Positions 5,147-8,447 of a DNA stretch of 8,447 nt are shown one piece after another. Each line of letters begins with the position of its first letter. Position 1 is the stretch's first letter. The DNA is from Verrucomicrobiota bacterium (lineage in GTDB: Bacteria; Verrucomicrobiota; Verrucomicrobiia; Limisphaerales; JADLHS01): the NCBI GenBank assembly GCA_025360895.1, contig JANYBF010000053.1, positions 1 to 8,447 of the forward strand. Reading direction: 5' to 3'. The notes below the pieces were generated by a model, which was not told the DNA's origin, ran no database searches, and saw only the letters and a program-made list of their open reading frames with translations. The translations under genes were made by a program, and so were the position numbers.

Positions 5147-8100
5147 ATGCCGGAATGGGCTTTGATCATCGTCTTGATTCTCGGTGTTCCCATCTTGGTG
5201 GGCATCTGGCTGATCGTGCGCGCGGTCAAGTCTGGTCAGCGGATCGAAGAACTCGCCCGCCGCCTCGGTGAATTGGAGCTGGAGCTTTTCCGGCTGAAAA
5301 AGGAACGCCCGCCAGCGCCAGTTGCACCGACCCTCGCGCAAGCCGAGCCGCCGATCGAGCCGCAAGCGGAAAAACCGTCGCGAGCGGAGATTGTGCAGCG
5401 GTGGCGGGAAACCGTCCGCGCGGTGCCAGAACCGGCCCCGGCCGTGCCCCCGCTCGTGTCGCCCACTTCGTCCCCGGCAACCCCGGTTCTGTCCCCTCCC
5501 CCCATTTTCGTTGCGCCCGACGTGCCCCGGCCCGCGCCGCCGCCCTTGCGCCCGACGTTACCGACGATCAACTGGGAACAGTTCATGGGCGTGAAGATGT
5601 TCGCTTGGGTCGGTGGGCTGGCGTTGTTTCTGGGAGTGGCTTTCTTCGTGAAGTATTCCTTCGAGCACGATCTCATTCCGCCGGAACTGCGCGTCGCACT
5701 CGGTTTTCTCACCGGCCTCGGCCTGCTCGTGGGCGGGGTGTTCCTCCATCGCCAGAAGCAATACCTTGTCGGCGCCCAGGCCCTGTGTGCGACGGGCGTT
5801 GTCATCCTTTACGCGGTCACGTTCGCGTGCCGCTCGATCTATCACTTTGAATTCTTCGGGCCGGTTCCGACGTTCCTGTTGATGGTGCTGATCACCACCA
5901 CTGCTTTCCTGATCGCGGTCCGGCTCAACGCCTTGGTCGTTGCCATCCTCGGCATGTTGGGCGGCTTCCTCACGCCGATCTTGCTTTCGACCGGTGTGGA
6001 CAATCCGCTCGGCCTCTTTGGCTACATCGCCATTCTCGACGCCGGCCTCATCCTAGCGGCGTTGAATCGCCGCTGGTTTTTTCTCGCGGCGCTCGGGGCG
6101 CTCGGAACGGCCTGCATGCAAATTGGCTGGGCGGATAAGTTCTTTGAGGCGAAGAAATATTTTGCGGGCAACAAAATCCTCATCGCGCTCGCCGTGCTGC
6201 TCGGCTTCAACGTCCTTTATCTGGCTGCCGTATGGTGGGCGAAACGCCGCGCGCAAACCAACTGGTGGCTGAGCGGCGCCCAGCTCGGTCTCGCCGCCGT
6301 GGCCCTGGCCTTTACCGCGTGGTTTCTGAGCTTCCCCCCGCTGGCCGAGCGACCGTGGCTCCTGTTTGGTTTTGTCTTCCTGATTGATCTCGCCGTGACC
6401 GCCCTCGTGCTGCTGGACAAGAACGCCGCTCTCGCCCAACCGCTTGCCGGCCTCGCCGTCTTCGGGTTGCTCGCGCTCTGGACCGGCGATTCGCTGACCA
6501 ATGAGTTGCTCAACGCCGGCCTCACTTTTTACCTCATCTTTGCCGCCGTTCACACCGCGTTTCCCGTGTTCCTGCAAAAGCAAAGCGGCCGCCCGACTCC
6601 GCTCTGGGGTAGTAAAATGTTTCCGCCGCTCGCCCTCCTGCTGGTACTGATCCCGATCTTTAAGCTCGCGGAACTTTCATTTCTCGTCTGGCCGTTTGTA
6701 CTGCTCGTGGACGTAATGGCCATCGGCGTCGCGGTGCTGACAGCCTCGTTGCTGCCGGTGTTGGTGGTGATGGTGCTAACCCTCGCCGCCACGGGCGCGT
6801 TGATTTTCAAAATCCCGACAACGCTCACCGGTCTGCCCACTTCGTTCTCCCTGCTTGGCGTCTTTGCAATTTTCTTCGTCGTCATCAGCGTGTGGGCGGT
6901 GCGCAAACTGAAGCCCGATGCCTTCGCCCGGGGCCTCAAGCTGAATGAAGACTTCGCCCAACCCGATAATCTCGCGGCCCTGCTGCCAGCGTTTTCCGCG
7001 GCCTTGCCATTTCTCCTGCTCATCATGGCGACCTTGCGCCTGCCGCTCACGAACCCCGCGCCGGTCTTCGGTCTTGCGCTGCTGCTGGTCGTGCTGCTGC
7101 TCGGTCTCGCCAAAATGTTTTCGTTTGACTGGCTGCCCGCCGTCGCGCTGGTCTGCGTGACCGCGCTCGAATGTGCCTGGCACTTCAACCGCTTCGATCC
7201 CGCCAGCGCCTCGCAACCGCTGATGTGGTATCTCATCTTTTTCGCCGGCTTCGCGCTCTTCCCCTTCGTGTTTCTGAAACGGTTCAGCGCCAAAATCATT
7301 CCCTGGGCTACCGCCGCACTGGTTGGGCTGCCGCAGTTTTTCCTGATTCATCGGCTCGTGCAGGTCGCGTATCCAAACGACGTCATGGGCCTGCTGCCGG
7401 CGGTGTTCGCGCTTCCGGCGCTGGTAAGCCTGGTGGTCGTGTTGAAAAAAATTCCCGCCTTGAACCCGGCCCGGCTGACGCAACTCGCGTTCTTTGGCGG
7501 TGTGGCGCTGTTCTTCATCACGCTGATCTTTCCGATCCAATTCAGCAATCAATGGATCACCCTGGGTTGGGCATTGGAAGGCGCGGCGTTGTTGTGGTTG
7601 TTCCATCGCGTGCCACATCCTGGCCTGCGCCTCGTCGGGGTGGGGTTGTTGGGGGCCGCCTTTGTCCGGCTCGCGCTCAACCCGGAGGTGCTCAAGTATC
7701 ATTTGCGCAGCGCCACCCCGATTTTCAATTGGTATCTCTACACCTACGGCGCCGTGTCCGTCTGCCTGTTCGTCGGCGCACGCCTGCTCGCGCCGCCACG
7801 CCATCTGGTTTTGAAATCCAACGTGCCGCCCCTCCTCGCCGGGCTCGGCACCGTGCTGGCGTTTCTGTTGTTGAATATTGAAATTGCCGATTACTTCAGC
7901 CCAACCGGCACGACCCTGACGTTTCAATTCCGGGGTAACTTCGCGCGGGACATGACGTATTCGATTGCCTGGGCGTTGTTCGCGCTGGTGTTGCTCGTGG
8001 TCGGCATCGCCCGAAAAATTCCTGCCTCGCGCTACGCCGCTCTGGGGTTGTTGAGCGTGACCTTGCTCAAACTGTTTTTCCATGACCTTGCGCACCTCGG

Positions 8101-8227
8101 CCAGCTTTATCGCATCGGCGCTTTCGTCAGTGTTGCGATGATAGCTTTCCTGGCCTCTTTCGCCTACCAACGCTTCTACGCTGCAAGCAATAAGGAAAAG
8201 GAGGTGGAAGATGAAACAGCCAAATGA
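5147..8227 (+). CDS. DUF2339 family large polytopic membrane protein
   Basis: 1026 residues, within the usual length for this family. Residues 5-25 are a transmembrane helix, 28-54 a charged helix likely to form a coiled coil (RIEELARRLGELELELFRLK), and 55-141 a Pro/Ala-rich linker. The DUF2339 core then opens with NWEQFMGVKMFAWVGGLALF (142-161), the family's 'WE..lG...l.wvG.l.L.lGv.ffvky' signature. PPELRVALGFLTGLGLLVGG (178-197) follows, as do more than twenty further hydrophobic helices to about residue 1010, ending in a short charged tail. The molecular function is unknown; an inner-membrane role, perhaps in envelope or glycan processes, has only been guessed from family context. The start is set by the AAGGA at 5134-5138. 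DUF2339 genes often precede a DUF3999 gene, which bears on the frame overlapping its end at 8210. GC-rich third positions create long false frames on the opposite strand. Confidence 0.92.
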   Translation: MPEWALIIVLILGVPILVGIWLIVRAVKSGQRIEELARRLGELELELFRLKKERPPAPVAPTLAQAEPPIEPQAEKPSRAEIVQRWRETVRAVPEPAPAVPPLVSPTSSPATPVLSPPPIFVAPDVPRPAPPPLRPTLPTINWEQFMGVKMFAWVGGLALFLGVAFFVKYSFEHDLIPPELRVALGFLTGLGLLVGGVFLHRQKQYLVGAQALCATGVVILYAVTFACRSIYHFEFFGPVPTFLLMVLITTTAFLIAVRLNALVVAILGMLGGFLTPILLSTGVDNPLGLFGYIAILDAGLILAALNRRWFFLAALGALGTACMQIGWADKFFEAKKYFAGNKILIALAVLLGFNVLYLAAVWWAKRRAQTNWWLSGAQLGLAAVALAFTAWFLSFPPLAERPWLLFGFVFLIDLAVTALVLLDKNAALAQPLAGLAVFGLLALWTGDSLTNELLNAGLTFYLIFAAVHTAFPVFLQKQSGRPTPLWGSKMFPPLALLLVLIPIFKLAELSFLVWPFVLLVDVMAIGVAVLTASLLPVLVVMVLTLAATGALIFKIPTTLTGLPTSFSLLGVFAIFFVVISVWAVRKLKPDAFARGLKLNEDFAQPDNLAALLPAFSAALPFLLLIMATLRLPLTNPAPVFGLALLLVVLLLGLAKMFSFDWLPAVALVCVTALECAWHFNRFDPASASQPLMWYLIFFAGFALFPFVFLKRFSAKIIPWATAALVGLPQFFLIHRLVQVAYPNDVMGLLPAVFALPALVSLVVVLKKIPALNPARLTQLAFFGGVALFFITLIFPIQFSNQWITLGWALEGAALLWLFHRVPHPGLRLVGVGLLGAAFVRLALNPEVLKYHLRSATPIFNWYLYTYGAVSVCLFVGARLLAPPRHLVLKSNVPPLLAGLGTVLAFLLLNIEIADYFSPTGTTLTFQFRGNFARDMTYSIAWALFALVLLVVGIARKIPASRYAALGLLSVTLLKLFFHDLAHLGQLYRIGAFVSVAMIAFLASFAYQRFYAASNKEKEVEDETAK

Positions 8228-8447
8228 TTTGTTTCCAGCCGCCGTCTCCTCCGGTGCCGCTACAATTGACCCAAGGTGCGGAGAGCTAAGAGCCCAGCCC
8301 CGGAGGGGCGGCATCTTTATAGTTCTCCAGCGGACAAATTCAAAGCTCCGTAGGAGCGAGATCGTCACACCCATGCCGCCCCTCCGGGGCTTTAACTCCC
8401 GGCCGGACCGTTGCTATAAACAGGTCACTCCTACGGAGTTGGCGGAC
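8210..8447 (+). CDS. Possible downstream operon gene, overlapping start and interrupted by a palindromic element
   Basis: ATG 8210 lies 6-7 bases after GGAGG (within AAAAGGAGGTGGAAG), a near-ideal ribosome binding site. Its frame overlaps the last 18 bases of the DUF2339 gene, a translational-coupling arrangement. It reads MKQPNDLFPAAVSSGAATID and then stays open to the window edge. From about residue 24 onward, however, it is reading through the inverted-repeat element (PRRGG..., RRSEIVTPMPPLRGF...), which does not look like protein. In other genomes a DUF3999 gene commonly follows DUF2339, so this may be the start of such a gene cut off by the element; the 20 remaining residues are too few to show it. 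Alternatively the GGAGG is just the Glu-Val codons of the DUF2339 tail. Confidence 0.35.
8296..8391. repeat. Palindromic element with 19-bp inverted arms
   Basis: AGCCCCGGAGGGGCGGCAT (8296-8314) and ATGCCGCCCCTCCGGGGCT (8373-8391) are perfect inverse complements enclosing 58 bases. Inside lies a smaller hairpin, GCTCCGTAGGAGC (8345-8357). CTCCGTAGGAG (8346-8356) recurs inverted as CTCCTACGGAG (8429-8439), followed by TTGGCGGAC, which echoes CAGCGGAC at 8329-8336. The nesting suggests a composite dispersed repeat of the kind that gives false Arg/Pro-rich reading frames in Verrucomicrobiota and Planctomycetota genomes. The right edge of the full unit is probably beyond the window. Confidence 0.75.

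Noticed and set aside
5236..5805. Minus-strand open frames opposite the Pro-rich part of DUF2339
   Set aside because: Low-complexity Ser/Arg/Gly composition, no ribosome binding site, fully inside a convincing gene.
6776..8374. 532-codon minus-strand open frame opposite the DUF2339 gene
   Set aside because: It is very rich in Gln, Glu, Arg and His with no fold, and mirrors the GC-rich third positions of the real membrane protein on the other strand.

Overview
The window looks like an accessory stretch of a Verrucomicrobiota chromosome, probably Pedosphaera/Limisphaerales-like. This is inferred from the company of a large DUF2339 membrane protein, a secreted single-module CBM6/CBM35-like protein, a DUF6941-like remnant and dispersed GC-rich palindromes. 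No marker gene or RNA gene is present to confirm it. Few starts have a clear Shine-Dalgarno sequence; the DUF2339 gene and the reading frame after it are the exceptions.

Left part (1-2000): the first 18 codons of a leftward gene run off the edge, followed by about 300 bases without a gene. A 104-aa protein of unknown function comes next, then a long protein with a GNAT acetyltransferase domain, a low-complexity linker and a C-terminal CxxC...CxxC zinc-ribbon-like tail. These genes appear less GC-rich than the right half.

Middle (2000-4100) is a gene graveyard with one mobile unit. On the minus strand lie the C-terminal tail of an RhlE-like DEAD-box helicase, broken by an in-frame stop where a Tyr is expected, and the C-terminal half of an IS110-family transposase, whose frame shifts at a palindrome. 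A rightward terminator with no gene in front of it follows. Next is a small three-helix membrane protein whose stop codon lies inside a convincing integron attC site (3435-3524). An identical GTTGATAT octamer sits just before the gene and at the end of the attC, so 3088-3518 reads as an integron gene cassette. No integrase gene is visible. Beyond it are a tight hairpin and a frameshifted DUF6941-like pseudogene.

Right part (4200-8447): a leftward secreted carbohydrate-binding protein and a rightward 1026-aa DUF2339 polytopic membrane protein diverge from a shared intergenic region of about 140 bp. A second frame overlaps the end of the DUF2339 gene behind a near-ideal ribosome binding site. 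Within about 90 bases it runs into a palindromic element with 19-bp inverted arms, so the expected operon partner seems to have been interrupted or replaced.

The right-hand genes are ordinary chromosomal functions. The most notable content is the solitary integron cassette among IS and gene debris.
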